Source of the DNA: an uncultured Devosia sp.
GTDB taxonomy: Bacteria > Pseudomonadota > Alphaproteobacteria > Rhizobiales > Devosiaceae
Direction: 5' to 3'
NCBI RefSeq assembly: GCF_946479885.1
Contig: NZ_CAMLHM010000024.1
Span: 1 to 50,544 of the forward strand
Length of the DNA: 50,544 nt
In this document: one piece after another, positions 27,361 through 36,109 of the stretch
Layout: every line of letters starts with the position of its first letter
Position numbering within the stretch: position 1 is the stretch's first letter
The notes under the pieces: generated by a model
What the model was told of the DNA's origin: nothing
What the model saw: only the letters and a program-made list of their open reading frames with translations
Databases searched by the model: none
Position numbers and translations under genes: made by a program

Positions 27361-28221
27361 TCAGAACTTGGAGGTCTTTTCCTTGCCGACGCCTGTCTGG
27401 CGCGGCACGGGCGCCACTTCGTCGGGCATGCTCTCCTGGTAGAGCTCCATATAGTCGGCCATCAACTCGTAGCAGAAGATGACCTCGACCGTCTCCGGAT
27501 CATAGAAGGCATTGGCCTCGCCGCAGCGCTTGGCATTGAACTGCACTGGCTCGCGCAGGCTGTAATTGTCGCGCAATTCGGCGGCGACCTGGTCGAAGAC
27601 CCCGCTCGATTTGAAAGCGTCGGCGGCGGCCTTCAACTGTCCACCGGCGTCGTGATAGGTCACCACCACTTCCGTGCCGCCATTCTTGTGGCCCCGCCCG
27701 CCGAGAAGACCCTGCAGCGCGCGGTCGACAGTGTCATAGTCCCAGTAGCAGGCGTCCTGGCGGTCGCGATCCATGCGATATTCGTTGGCGATGGGGCGGA
27801 AGGCGTCCTCATCCATGCCCACCATCAGGCAAACGATCTGGTAGGCCCGCTGTTTGTCGAGGCTATGGTTGGCGGCGTAGTCGCTTTCGTCGCCGCCGCT
27901 GTCATAGGCGATGCCGCTGAGGATCCAGCCCTGCGCCGCATCGGCCAGCACGCGATCGGTCTCCGGCGTCCGCTTGTTGAGCAGCGTCCAGGTGGCCATG
28001 TTGTCGGCCGCGTCTTCTTCCCGACCCAGGATCGGCAAGTCCAACTGGTGAAACAGCAGGTGCGCGACCTCGTGATAGAGCACGAACAGGCTGTTATTGT
28101 AGGCAAACCGCCGGATTTCGGCGCGCTGCGCCTTGGTCAGGTCCTGTGCCTGCGCCAGGCCGGGAATCCACAGCAGGCAGAGCAGCAGGGCAACAACCAG
28201 CTTGGAACCAGGGCGACGCAT
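27361..28221 (-). CDS. DUF4344 putative zinc metallopeptidase, secreted
   Basis: A 286-residue protein with a Sec signal peptide (hydrophobic core about 8-21, probable cleavage after AQA near residue 26). The zinc-peptidase motif HEVAH is at residues 50-54 (LYHEVAHLLFHQ), and the following GREEDAADNMATW offers a third acidic ligand around 68-70, as in DUF4344. Five or more cysteines in the mature part suggest disulfides. The protein is probably periplasmic. It is convergent with yitT, with no clear terminator between them. Substrate unknown. Confidence 0.85.
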   Translation of the reverse strand: MRRPGSKLVVALLLCLLWIPGLAQAQDLTKAQRAEIRRFAYNNSLFVLYHEVAHLLFHQLDLPILGREEDAADNMATWTLLNKRTPETDRVLADAAQGWILSGIAYDSGGDESDYAANHSLDKQRAYQIVCLMVGMDEDAFRPIANEYRMDRDRQDACYWDYDTVDRALQGLLGGRGHKNGGTEVVVTYHDAGGQLKAAADAFKSSGVFDQVAAELRDNYSLREPVQFNAKRCGEANAFYDPETVEVIFCYELMADYMELYQESMPDEVAPVPRQTGVGKEKTSKF

Positions 28222-28368
28222 GGTGCACTTTCAGCGACTTTGGTGATGCCAGCAAATTGCAACGGCGCGTCCCTGTCAACGGGGCGGCCCGCATTCTAAT
28301 CTGTTGCATTAACGGCAGGTGCGGCCCACACTTCCCCATCGTCTATGGACCGGCTTACGGGGAAGATC

Positions 28369-28656
28369 ATGGCGACGTTGCACATCGAGCACGCAATCAC
28401 CGATTTCACCACCTGGAAGGCAGCTTTCGACCGCTTCGCCGAGCGGCGAGCCCAGGCGGGCGTTATCGGTCACCACCTGCAGCAGCCCCAGGACGATGCG
28501 GCTTACATCGTCGTGCGGCTCGACTTTGCCAGCGTCGAGCAGGCTAGTGCCTTTCGCGATTTTCTCGAAACCCGGGTGTGGTCGGTGCCCGAAAACTCTC
28601 CGGGCCTGGCCGGGACACCGCGCGCTCGCATTCTGGTCGACACGCCGGCGCAATAG
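28369..28656 (+). CDS. Small ABM-like (dimeric alpha/beta barrel) protein
   Basis: A 95-residue protein. The start at 28369 follows GGGGAAG and gives MATLHIEHAITDFTTWKAAF; the longer reading from 28345 lacks a ribosome-binding site. The pattern strand - TDFTTWKAAFDRFAERR helix - strand - SVEQASAFRDFLE helix resembles the ferredoxin-like fold of antibiotic-biosynthesis monooxygenase and related stress-responsive barrel proteins. Enzyme activity cannot be inferred. It stands alone between two minus-strand genes. Confidence 0.7.
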   Translation: MATLHIEHAITDFTTWKAAFDRFAERRAQAGVIGHHLQQPQDDAAYIVVRLDFASVEQASAFRDFLETRVWSVPENSPGLAGTPRARILVDTPAQ

Positions 28657-28662
28657 GCGCCG

Positions 28663-29094
28663 CTAGGCCTGGCCCGGCGCCCAGTCCTTCTCGGCCAGCT
28701 CGAAGCCGGAAAATTCAAAACCCGGCGCCACCGTGCAACCCACCAGCGTCCAGTCGCCCGTGCTCACGGCCGATTGCCAGGCCTGCGTCGGTACCACTAC
28801 CTGTGGCCGTGCGCCGGCATCGAGGTCTGTGCCAAGCACGTGCTCGTCCACCGTATTGCCATCCGAGATGCGCAGCCGCAGCGGGGCGCCGGCATAGTAG
28901 TGCCATACCTCCACCGCATCGACGCGGTGCCAATGCGAGGTGTCGCCGGCTTCGAGCAGGTAATAGATCGCCGTGGAACGGGCGCGACCGTCGGTCTTGT
29001 CGCCGTCTTCGAAGGTGCGCGCATACCAGCCGCCTTCGGGGTGCCGCTGCATCCCGAGGGTAAAGATTACATCTTTGGCGGCGAGCTTTCTCAT
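28663..29094 (-). CDS. Cupin domain protein (DUF985 / YML079W-like)
   Basis: A 143-residue single cupin. The DUF985 pattern is seen: an N-terminal LGMQRHPEGGWYARTFED, IYYLLEAGDTSHWHRVDAVEV in parts with histidines of the first cupin motif, VWHYYAGAPL, and the C-terminal TVAPGFEFSGFELA. The fold resembles a sugar- or small-molecule-binding cupin; no reaction is established for the family. Its start overlaps the ABC-F stop as ATGA, so it is co-translated with that gene. Confidence 0.87.
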   Translation of the reverse strand: MRKLAAKDVIFTLGMQRHPEGGWYARTFEDGDKTDGRARSTAIYYLLEAGDTSHWHRVDAVEVWHYYAGAPLRLRISDGNTVDEHVLGTDLDAGARPQVVVPTQAWQSAVSTGDWTLVGCTVAPGFEFSGFELAEKDWAPGQA

Positions 29095-30959
29095 ACGCGC
29101 TCAGCATCCTCCAGCTCGGCACTCAGGGCCAGCCATTGTTCTTCAGATGTCTCTAGCTCGGCCGCAAAGCGCGCCTTGTCCTTGCCCAGCGCTATAAGCC
29201 GCTCGGGTGGGCCGTTATAGACACTGGAATCGGCCAGCTGGGCGTCGATTTTGTCTATTTCCACCTTCAAACGGGCGATCTTGGTTTCCGCATCCTTAAT
29301 GGAATTCTTCAACGGAGCGATTTCGGCCCGCCTGGCGGCGGCCTCCTGCTTGCTGAGCTTGCCCTTGCTCGCGCCGCCACCGCCCCCCTTGCCTTCCTTG
29401 GTGGAGGTGATGTTGCGCTGGTAGGTATCGAGATCTTCGTCCAGCTCGCGGATGGTGCCGTTCTCGGCAATCCACAACGTGTCGCAAGTCGCCTCGATCA
29501 GGTGGCGATCGTGGCTGATGATCAGCACCGCGCCCTCATAGTCGTTGAGTGCGTGCACCAGCGCGTCGCGGCTATCGATATCGAGATGGTTGGTCGGTTC
29601 GTCCAGGATCATCATGCCCGGCCCGCCAAAGGTGATCAGGCCCATCAGCAGGCGCGCCCGCTCGCCACCCGAAAGGTTCTTGGCTTTTGTATCCATGCGC
29701 GATTTGGTCAGGCCCATCTGGCTCAGTCGCGACCGGCGCCGCGCTTCGCTGTCGGTGGGCATCATGTCGACCACATGCTCGAACGGCGTCCATTCGGGCT
29801 TGAGCTTGTCCATCTGGTGCTGTGCGAAGTGGGCGATTTCGAGCTTCTTGCCCTTGCGCAATTGGCCGCCCATCGGGGCGATGTCGCCGGCCAGCAGCTT
29901 GGCAAAGGTCGATTTGCCGTTGCCGTTGACGCCGATCAGCGCGATGCGATCGTCAGGGTCGATGCGCATGTTGATATTGCGCAGGATGGCCTTGTCGCCA
30001 TAGCCCGCCGATACGCCATCGAGCGAGATCATCGGCGTCGCCTGATCGGCCTTGGGCTGCTGGAAGGTGAAGGGCGCCGCATACTCGTCGAACATCGCCG
30101 CCGGCGGCTTCAGCTTCTCGATCATCTTCATGCGCGACTGGGCCTGCTTGGCCTTGGTGGCCTTGGCCTTGAAGCGATCGACGAACTTCTGCAGATGCGC
30201 GATCTGGTCCAGCGACTTGTCGCGGCTCTTGTTGTTGAGCTCCATCTGCATGCGACGCGTGGTTTCGAACGTGTCGTAATTGCCCTTGTAGAAGGTGAAC
30301 TTGCGGTGCTCGAGATGGATGATCGAGTTGACCGACTTGTTGAGCAGGTCACGATCGTGGCTGATCATGAAGACGGTATAGGGGTAGGTGGCCAGGTACT
30401 TTTCCAGCCACAGCGTGCCTTCGAGATCGAGATAGTTGGTCGGCTCGTCGAGGAGCAGCAGGTCGGGCTGGCTGAACAGCACGCCGGCCAGCGCCACGCG
30501 CATGCGCCAGCCGCCCGACAGTTCATGCGTCGGTGCCATCTGCCGGTCCTGCTCGAAGCCCAGGCCCTTGAGAATGGACGAAGCGCGCCCCTCGGCGGAA
30601 TAGGCGTCGATATCGGCGAGGCGGGTGTAGATGTCGCTGATCCGGTGCGGGTCGGTGGCGGTTTCGGCTTCAGCCAGAAGCGCCGTGCGCTCCTTGTCGG
30701 CCGCCAGAACCACGTCCAGCACGCTTTCATTGCCGGCCGGCGCTTCCTGTGCCACGGCGCCGATGCGCGCCTTCTTGTTGAGCTCCATCGAGCCTGAATC
30801 GGCGCCGATATGGCCCTGAATCAGGTGGAACAGCGTGGTCTTGCCCGTGCCGTTCTTGCCGACAAACCCGGTCTTGGACCCCGTCGGCAACACCACCGAC
30901 GCGTCTTCGAACAATTCGCGGCCCTGGATGCGATAGGTGAGGTTGGTGATGGTCAACAT
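29091..30959 (-). CDS. ABC-F family ATPase (YheS-like)
   Basis: A soluble tandem-ATPase of the ABC-F family, which acts on ribosomes rather than as a transporter. The start at 30959 gives MLTITNLTYRIQGREL and 622 residues; 24 upstream in-frame codons are unlikely to be translated. First nucleotide domain: Walker A GKNGTGKTT, signature ELSGGWRMR, Walker B LLLLDEPTNYLD. The linker is a charged helical region. Second domain: GVNGNGKST, LSGGERAR, MILDEPTNHLD. A C-terminal coiled coil rich in Lys and Glu (about 530-615) follows. Length and tail fit the YheS/Uup group, probably not EttA. It is followed by the overlapping cupin gene. Confidence 0.92.
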   Translation of the reverse strand: MLTITNLTYRIQGRELFEDASVVLPTGSKTGFVGKNGTGKTTLFHLIQGHIGADSGSMELNKKARIGAVAQEAPAGNESVLDVVLAADKERTALLAEAETATDPHRISDIYTRLADIDAYSAEGRASSILKGLGFEQDRQMAPTHELSGGWRMRVALAGVLFSQPDLLLLDEPTNYLDLEGTLWLEKYLATYPYTVFMISHDRDLLNKSVNSIIHLEHRKFTFYKGNYDTFETTRRMQMELNNKSRDKSLDQIAHLQKFVDRFKAKATKAKQAQSRMKMIEKLKPPAAMFDEYAAPFTFQQPKADQATPMISLDGVSAGYGDKAILRNINMRIDPDDRIALIGVNGNGKSTFAKLLAGDIAPMGGQLRKGKKLEIAHFAQHQMDKLKPEWTPFEHVVDMMPTDSEARRRSRLSQMGLTKSRMDTKAKNLSGGERARLLMGLITFGGPGMMILDEPTNHLDIDSRDALVHALNDYEGAVLIISHDRHLIEATCDTLWIAENGTIRELDEDLDTYQRNITSTKEGKGGGGGASKGKLSKQEAAARRAEIAPLKNSIKDAETKIARLKVEIDKIDAQLADSSVYNGPPERLIALGKDKARFAAELETSEEQWLALSAELEDAERV

Positions 30960-31136
30960 GGTCAGGCAATCTATGGGATTGGCAGGCTTGTGGCTGGAAC
31001 GGATGTAACCGCGGCAGCGGGCCTGCGACAAAGTGTTTGGCGTTGGATAGAGTTAAGCAGCCCTTATGGCAACCGGCTTCGGCGCATGGCAGCATGGGCC
31101 AGCGGACCAGGTGGTCCGCATGAGGGAGAAACAGAA

Positions 31137-31493
31137 ATGCGTCGTCTTGTTCTCGCCGGGCTTCTTGCCCTGGCATCGTGCAGTTTCGCTACCGCCCAGG
31201 ATGTGGGCGGCAGCTACGCCGTCGAAGGCACCAATATCAACGGCTCGCCCTATACCGGCACCGCCGAGATCACGCTGCTGAGCGAAACCACCTGTGCCAT
31301 CGAGTGGACCACGGGTCCGACCACTTCGACCGGCATCTGCATGCGCAATGGCAATGCCTTCTCGGCAGGCTATGTCCTGGGTGATGCCGTGGGCCTCTTG
31401 GTCTATGAAATCATGGAAGATGGCTCCATGGAGGGCATCTGGACCGTGGCCGGCCAGGATGGCACCGGTACTGAGACGCTCACGCCGCAATAA
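31137..31493 (+). CDS. Small secreted protein of unknown function
   Basis: A 118-residue protein. The ATG at 31137 follows GGGAGAAACAG and gives [20 protein letters not shown], a signal peptide cleaved after ATA near residue 20; the LASC sequence could instead be a lipobox with C15 as the lipid anchor. The mature part is rich in Gly, Thr and Ser, with two cysteines (TTCAIEW, GICMRNG) and an [15 protein letters not shown] end, suggesting a small all-beta domain. Family not recognised. It lies between the ABC-F gene and ndk. Confidence 0.7.
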   Translation: MRRLVLAGLLALASCSFATAQDVGGSYAVEGTNINGSPYTGTAEITLLSETTCAIEWTTGPTTSTGICMRNGNAFSAGYVLGDAVGLLVYEIMEDGSMEGIWTVAGQDGTGTETLTPQ

Positions 31494-31612
31494 GCCGTCG
31501 CCATCTGCCCGGCGCGCGCTGCCTTGTCGCGGCGCGCGCCGTCTTGCCTCCGTCAAACTCTGACGCTACAAGGCGCGACCTTTCCAACAGACCCATTCAA
31601 GGATCGACCCTC

Positions 31613-32035
31613 ATGGCGCTCGAACGCACCTTCTCCATCATCAAGCCCGATGCCGTCCGTCGTAACCTCATCGGCAAGATCGTCGCCAAGTTCGAGGAAG
31701 CCGGTCTGCGTCCGATCGCACTGAAGAAGATCCACATGACCCGCGCCCAGGCCGAAGGCTTCTACGGCGTGCACAAGGATCGCCCCTTCTTTGGCGAACT
31801 GGTCGAGCAGATGATCGCTTCGCCCGTCGTCGTGCAGGTTCTGGAAGGCGAAGGCGCCATCCTCAAGAACCGTGAAGTCATGGGCGCAACCAACCCGGCC
31901 AACGCCGCTGAAGGCACCATCCGCAAGGAATTCGCCCTCTCGATCGGCGAAAACTCGGTGCACGGTTCGGACGCCCCTGAGACCGCTGCCCAGGAAATCA
32001 AGTTCTTCTTCAACGACGACGAACTCGTCGGCTAA
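31613..32035 (+). CDS. ndk: Nucleoside diphosphate kinase
   Basis: Transfers the gamma phosphate from ATP to other nucleoside diphosphates through a phosphohistidine. The start at 31613 gives [15 protein letters not shown] and 140 residues, the family length; 23 in-frame codons upstream are not family-like. The active-site histidine is H117 in [17 protein letters not shown] and [13 protein letters not shown] are typical. A repeat element and a strong terminator lie downstream. Confidence 0.97.
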   Translation: MALERTFSIIKPDAVRRNLIGKIVAKFEEAGLRPIALKKIHMTRAQAEGFYGVHKDRPFFGELVEQMIASPVVVQVLEGEGAILKNREVMGATNPANAAEGTIRKEFALSIGENSVHGSDAPETAAQEIKFFFNDDELVG

Positions 32036-32050
32036 AGCCCACTTTCTATT

Positions 32051-32187
32051 CCTCTCCCCGTCGGGGAGAGGTGGCCCGGCGCAGCCGGGTCGGTGAGGGG
32101 AGGCGTGGTTTGCCCAAGGACACTTGGCTCAACCACAGCACCCCCTCGTCCGGCGCTGCGCGCCACCTTCTCCCCGACGGGGAGAAG
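32051..32187. repeat. Palindromic intergenic repeat element
   Basis: Outer arms 32051-32074 and 32163-32187 are near-perfect inverted repeats. Each also contains its own hairpin (CTCCCCGTCGGGGAG on the left, CTCCCCGACGGGGAG on the right). Inner GC-rich palindromes (CCCGGCGCAGCCGGG, GGCGCTGCGCGCC) are present. The whole element can fold into a long branched structure. A related element lies at 45307-45456. It is like the short mosaic intergenic repeats known in Rhizobiales. Confidence 0.75.
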
Positions 32188-32211
32188 AATAAATGCAGCC
32201 CCCAATTCCTA

Positions 32212-32235
32212 GGCCGCCCGCCGGGCGGCCTTTTT
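32212..32235 (+). terminator. Rho-independent terminator after ndk
   Basis: GGCCGCCCG / CGGGCGGCC palindrome (32212-32230) followed at once by TTTTT (32231-32235). It lies downstream of ndk and the repeat element, and upstream of the DEAD-box helicase gene. Confidence 0.85.
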
Positions 32236-32338
32236 GCTTGTTTGTGCTATAAGCACCTATCAGGAACTCCTGCGCAGCTTCCCGGAGATTGAGGGGGAGG
32301 TTCGGGCTGGCGTTTCTCACCCACCCGAAAGAACCGCA

Positions 32339-34312
32339 TTGTCCCTGCCTGACACCATTCTCGCCCCGCTCGCCCGCGCTCTTGCTGCCAAGGGCTACGA
32401 GACCTTGACCCCGGTCCAAGCCGCCATCATCGAAGATGAAGCGGCCGGCCGTGACCTGCTCGTTTCCGCCCAGACCGGCTCGGGCAAGACCGTCGCCTTC
32501 GGCATGGCCATTGCGCCGACCCTGCTGGGTGATGCCGAGCGTTTCACCGAATTCGGCGCCCCGCTGGCGCTACTGATTGCCCCGACCCGCGAACTGGCGC
32601 TCCAGGTGCAGCGCGAACTCGACTGGCTCTATGCCGAAACCGGCGCTCGTACCGCCTCCTGCGTCGGCGGCATGGATGCCCGCACGGAACGCCGCGCCCT
32701 TGAACGCGGCGCTCACATCGTGGTCGGCACGCCCGGCCGCCTGCGCGATCACATCACCCGCGGCGCCCTCGACATGTCGGCCCTGCGCGCCGTCGTGCTC
32801 GACGAAGCCGACGAAATGCTCGATCTCGGCTTCCGCGAAGACCTCGAATTCATCCTCGACGCGGCCCCCGAAGATCGCCGCACGCTGTTGTTCTCGGCGA
32901 CCGTCCCCAAGCCCATCGCCCAGCTCGCCAAGACCTTCCAGCGCGACGCCCTGCGCGTCGCCGCCACCAGCGCCAACGAGCAGCATGCCGATATCGACTA
33001 CAAGCTGATGCTGGTCCCGGCGGCCGAGCGCGAAAACGCCATCATCAACACGCTGCTCTACTTCGAGGCCGTCAACACCATCGTCTTCGCCTCGACCCGC
33101 GAAGGCGTGAAGCACCTGTCGTCGCGCCTACATAACCGTGGCTTCGACGTCGTCACCCTTTCGGGCGAGCTCAGCCAGGCCGAGCGCACCAATGCGCTGC
33201 AATCCATGCGCGATGGCCGCGCCCGCATCTGCGTCGCCACCGACGTCGCTGCCCGCGGCATCGATCTGCCGAACCTGGACCTCGTGATCCACGCCGACCT
33301 GCCGACCAATCCCGATACGCTGCTGCATCGTTCGGGCCGCACCGGCCGGGCAGGGCGCAAGGGCACCTGCGTCATCATCTCGCCGATGCATCGCCGCAAC
33401 GTCGCCCAACGCGTCCTCAAGGTGGCCAAGCTCGACGTCACCATGATGGCGCCGCCCTCGGCCGAGGAAATCGAGGCCCGTTACCGCGAGAGCATTCTCA
33501 GCGCCGAGGGCCTGACCCGCCCGGTCGCCGATGACGAGGCCGAATTCGTCGGCCAGCTGCTGGCCCGCTACACGCCCGAAGCCATCGCCGCCGCCTATCT
33601 GCGCCAGCAGCTCGCTGCCCGTCCGGCGCCCGAAGACGTCTCCGACGCCCCGGTCTTCGACAAGCCGGGCGACAAGGACCCGCGCACCCGCGAGCGCTTC
33701 GAGGGCGGCACCTGGTTCAAGGTCACTGTCGGCCGCAAGCACAAGGCCGAGCCGCGCTGGCTCTTGCCCATGCTCTGCAAGGCCGGCAACGTCACCAAGA
33801 CCGCGATCGGCTCGATCCGCATTTTCGATACCGAATCCATTTTCGAAGTCGCCGCCCCCAAGGCCGATGCCTTCGCCAAGTCGATCGAGAAGAATGGCTC
33901 GGGCGAACGCGGCGTGACCATCTCGGCCGTCGACGGCCCCGGCGAGCGCCGCTCCGGCCCGCCACCGAGCCAGCGTCGTCCGCCCGGTCCGGTCGAGCGC
34001 TACGACCCCAACGCCCCGCGCCCCGAGCGCAATGACCGCCAGCATCGCTACGGCTCAGCCGGGCTGCGCCCCGACGATCTCGAAGCAGCGCCCGCCACCG
34101 GCGGCTGGAACCCGGCAGCCGAGTCCGAAGCCCCGCGTGCCCCGCGGCCCGACTTCGACAAGCCACGGCCGCCCAAGGTCGCCAAGGCGCCGCCGAGCAA
34201 GGACAAGGGCAAGCCCAAATGGGCCGGCAAGCCTGCCGAGGGCGCACCCTTCGCCAAGAAGGAAAAGCCTGCCAAGAAGGACCACAAGCCAAAGCGCAAG
34301 CCCCAGGTCTGA
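32339..34312 (+). CDS. DEAD-box RNA helicase
   Basis: ATP-dependent RNA helicase, probably for ribosome assembly or mRNA turnover. The start is taken as TTG at 32339 (MSLPDTILAPLARAL), 657 residues, with GAAAGAA just upstream; a TTG further upstream at 32234 sits inside the T tract of a terminator and is rejected. Motifs in order: Q-motif TPVQ, AQTGSGKT, PTRELA, DEADEMLDLGF, LFSATVP, and HRSGRTGRAGRKG. A DbpA-type RNA-binding domain follows (GGTWFKVTVGRKHKAEPRW to IFEVAAPKADAF). The last 120 residues are Pro/Lys/Arg-rich and probably disordered. Confidence 0.93.
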   Translation: MSLPDTILAPLARALAAKGYETLTPVQAAIIEDEAAGRDLLVSAQTGSGKTVAFGMAIAPTLLGDAERFTEFGAPLALLIAPTRELALQVQRELDWLYAETGARTASCVGGMDARTERRALERGAHIVVGTPGRLRDHITRGALDMSALRAVVLDEADEMLDLGFREDLEFILDAAPEDRRTLLFSATVPKPIAQLAKTFQRDALRVAATSANEQHADIDYKLMLVPAAERENAIINTLLYFEAVNTIVFASTREGVKHLSSRLHNRGFDVVTLSGELSQAERTNALQSMRDGRARICVATDVAARGIDLPNLDLVIHADLPTNPDTLLHRSGRTGRAGRKGTCVIISPMHRRNVAQRVLKVAKLDVTMMAPPSAEEIEARYRESILSAEGLTRPVADDEAEFVGQLLARYTPEAIAAAYLRQQLAARPAPEDVSDAPVFDKPGDKDPRTRERFEGGTWFKVTVGRKHKAEPRWLLPMLCKAGNVTKTAIGSIRIFDTESIFEVAAPKADAFAKSIEKNGSGERGVTISAVDGPGERRSGPPPSQRRPPGPVERYDPNAPRPERNDRQHRYGSAGLRPDDLEAAPATGGWNPAAESEAPRAPRPDFDKPRPPKVAKAPPSKDKGKPKWAGKPAEGAPFAKKEKPAKKDHKPKRKPQV

Positions 34313-34320
34313 TGGGGGCT

Positions 34321-34408
34321 AGACCTCATGGTGAGCCCGTCGAACCACGCGGTCGGGAACACAAATCCAGCCACGACCTCGTCCTTCGACAAGCTCAGGA
34401 TGAGGTCT
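34321..34408. repeat. Inverted intergenic repeat (GTCGAA-type)
   Basis: Two 29-nt arms (34321-34349 and 34380-34408) match as an inverted repeat at 23 of 29 positions, each carrying CTCAT..TGAG and GTCGAA cores, with a 30-nt spacer. It lies between the helicase and the glycosyltransferase genes. Similar palindromes are scattered between genes in several alphaproteobacteria. Confidence 0.7.
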
Positions 34409-34437
34409 GTTGCGATCTCACGGATTGAACCAGAGCG

Positions 34438-35238
34438 ATGACACTGCCCACCATCTTCAGCTTCTGGCATGGGCCGATGAGCTGGCTCGAGGCTTTGTCT
34501 ATTGCCTCGTTCAATCGCCAGGGGCATCGCGTCGAGGTCTATTCCTACGATGCGATACCCGGCCTGCCTGATGGTGCGGTGGCGCGCGATGCCGCCGAGG
34601 TGCTGCCGCGAAAGCGGCTGATGTTTTACAAGGGTCGGGGCACGCCGGGCGTATTCTCCGACCTCTTCCGCATGACCGGCCTGCGCCAGAACAGGGGCGT
34701 CTATGCCGATCTCGACGTCTATTGCGTCCGCCCCATCGCCGGCCCGCCCGACTACCTGATGGCCTATGAGCGGCCCGGCTCCGTCAACGGCGCGGTGCTG
34801 CACATCCCGGCCAATGCCCCGCTGCTCGATGATCTGCTCGGCATTTTTGCGCCCGGCCCGCGCCCGCTGCTCGAGCCGCATCTGCCCATCTTCCGCCGCC
34901 TCGAAGTCGGGGTGCGCCGCCTCTTCGGCGATCCCGTCGCGCCCGAACACATGCAATATGGCGCCACCGGCCCCATGGCCCTGACGCACTATGTGCAGCA
35001 GCGTGGCCTCGCCGGCCACGTCCTGCCCAGCTCGGCGCTATACCCGATCCCCTACGAAGGCATCCCGGGGCTGATGCAGCCCGGCTCCAGCGTCGACGCG
35101 GCCATTGGCCCCGATACGCTGGCCATCCACCTCTGGCGCAGCCAGCTCACGCGCCGGGGCAGGGCCGACATGCCGCCGCCGCCGCCGGGCAGCGCCATGG
35201 CCGAACTCTGCGCCCGCGAAGGGCTGGCATTGGCCTGA
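34438..35238 (+). CDS. Glycosyltransferase, DXD type (GT32-like / capsular polysaccharide family)
   Basis: A 266-residue probable sugar transferase. The N-terminus TIFSFWHGPMSWLEALSIAS and the metal/nucleotide-sugar motif D91-L92-D93 in RGVYADLDVYCVRPI match the GT32-like family that includes capsule and LPS sugar transferases. The segment SDLFRMTGLRQNRGVYADLD is the most conserved. No signal peptide, so it probably acts in the cytoplasm on a lipid-linked or LPS-core acceptor. It stands alone, without other polysaccharide genes, after a palindromic repeat, so it may have been acquired separately. Donor and acceptor sugars cannot be told. Confidence 0.8.
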   Translation: MTLPTIFSFWHGPMSWLEALSIASFNRQGHRVEVYSYDAIPGLPDGAVARDAAEVLPRKRLMFYKGRGTPGVFSDLFRMTGLRQNRGVYADLDVYCVRPIAGPPDYLMAYERPGSVNGAVLHIPANAPLLDDLLGIFAPGPRPLLEPHLPIFRRLEVGVRRLFGDPVAPEHMQYGATGPMALTHYVQQRGLAGHVLPSSALYPIPYEGIPGLMQPGSSVDAAIGPDTLAIHLWRSQLTRRGRADMPPPPPGSAMAELCAREGLALA

Positions 35239-35319
35239 GCGGCCGCCGGCCCCTGTGAGACGCTATCGATCAGGCGTACAATGCCTCCACCGGCCGTCCG
35301 GGCCGGATGGGAGGACATC

Positions 35320-35637
35320 ATGACGGCCTACAATATCGTGCGCATGCGCGTTAAGCCGGGTTTCGAGAAACAGTTCATCACCCATCACGATACGCTGCTC
35401 GCGGAGGTGGCGGAGGACTTCAAGGCGGCCGGCCTGCAGCGGTTCAGCCTGGTCAAGACAGGCGAACGCGACTTCTGCGTGCTGGGCGAATGGAACGACT
35501 TCGACAGCATCGTCAAAGCCCGCCCCGTCATGATCCACTCGCTCGATGGCCTGCGGTCGATGCTCGAGGACCTCGGCAACGGCCTCGGCGTCACCGACCC
35601 GGTCTCGGGCGATGTCGTGGCCGAATACGCTGTGTGA
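35320..35637 (+). CDS. Small ABM-like domain protein
   Basis: A 105-residue protein. The ATG at 35320 has GGGAGGAC just upstream and is preferred over a start 13 codons earlier. The pattern AYNIVRMRVKPGFEKQFITHH, then LAEVAEDFKAAGLQRFSLVK and DFCVLGEWNDFDSI, suggests a dimeric alpha/beta-barrel monooxygenase-like fold (strand, long helix, paired strands). No active-site residue can be pointed to and the true role is unknown. It lies between the glycosyltransferase and the pentapeptide-repeat gene on the same strand. Confidence 0.68.
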   Translation: MTAYNIVRMRVKPGFEKQFITHHDTLLAEVAEDFKAAGLQRFSLVKTGERDFCVLGEWNDFDSIVKARPVMIHSLDGLRSMLEDLGNGLGVTDPVSGDVVAEYAV

Positions 35638-35734
35638 CTGACTGCGCGCGATAAAGCCGCAAGGTGAGTTGCCACCCTCCGGAAATCCCATCAGGATGCC
35701 GGTCGGGCGCGCTTTGCCTGTGCGAGGACAGAAG

Positions 35735-36109
35735 ATGAGCGAGAACTCGAACCCTTTCGACGGCGAGATCATGCGCGACGCGCATTACCATCGGGCGGAC
35801 ATGGCAGGCTCCAACTTCGATGGGGTCAACCTCGCCGAAGCCAGGTTTTACGCCAACCTCAGCGGCGCAAGGTTCACCGATACCAACCTGAGCCGGGCTG
35901 CGTTCGATGACGTCAATCTGGCCGCGACGACGTTCAACGACGTCAATCTGTCCGGGATCACTGTGACCAACGCCAACCTGTCCGGCGCGGTGTTTGATGG
36001 CGTCTCGCTGGCCAATGCCGCGATCAGGAACGCCGACCTGGCCGGAATGACCATTGATGGCGTCTTGGTGAGCGACCTGCTCGCCGCCTACGCCCGCATG
36101 CCATCCTGA
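35735..36109 (+). CDS. Pentapeptide repeat protein
   Basis: A 124-residue protein whose ATG at 35735 follows GAGGACAG. From about residue 15 to 110 it is made of A(D/N)LXX-type pentapeptides, for example RADMA, SNFDG, VNLAE, ARFYA, NLSGA, TNLSR, AAFDD, VNLAA, with F or L at the central position. These should form a short right-handed quadrilateral beta-helix of about five coils. Such proteins can mimic DNA and protect gyrase, or be structural; nothing here decides. It is convergent with the DUF1801 gene, with no gap. Confidence 0.85.
   Translation: MSENSNPFDGEIMRDAHYHRADMAGSNFDGVNLAEARFYANLSGARFTDTNLSRAAFDDVNLAATTFNDVNLSGITVTNANLSGAVFDGVSLANAAIRNADLAGMTIDGVLVSDLLAAYARMPS

Noticed and set aside
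32234..32338. TTG at 32234 as the start of the DEAD-box helicase
   Set aside because: It lies in the T tract of a terminator, has no ribosome-binding site, and adds residues not matching the family.
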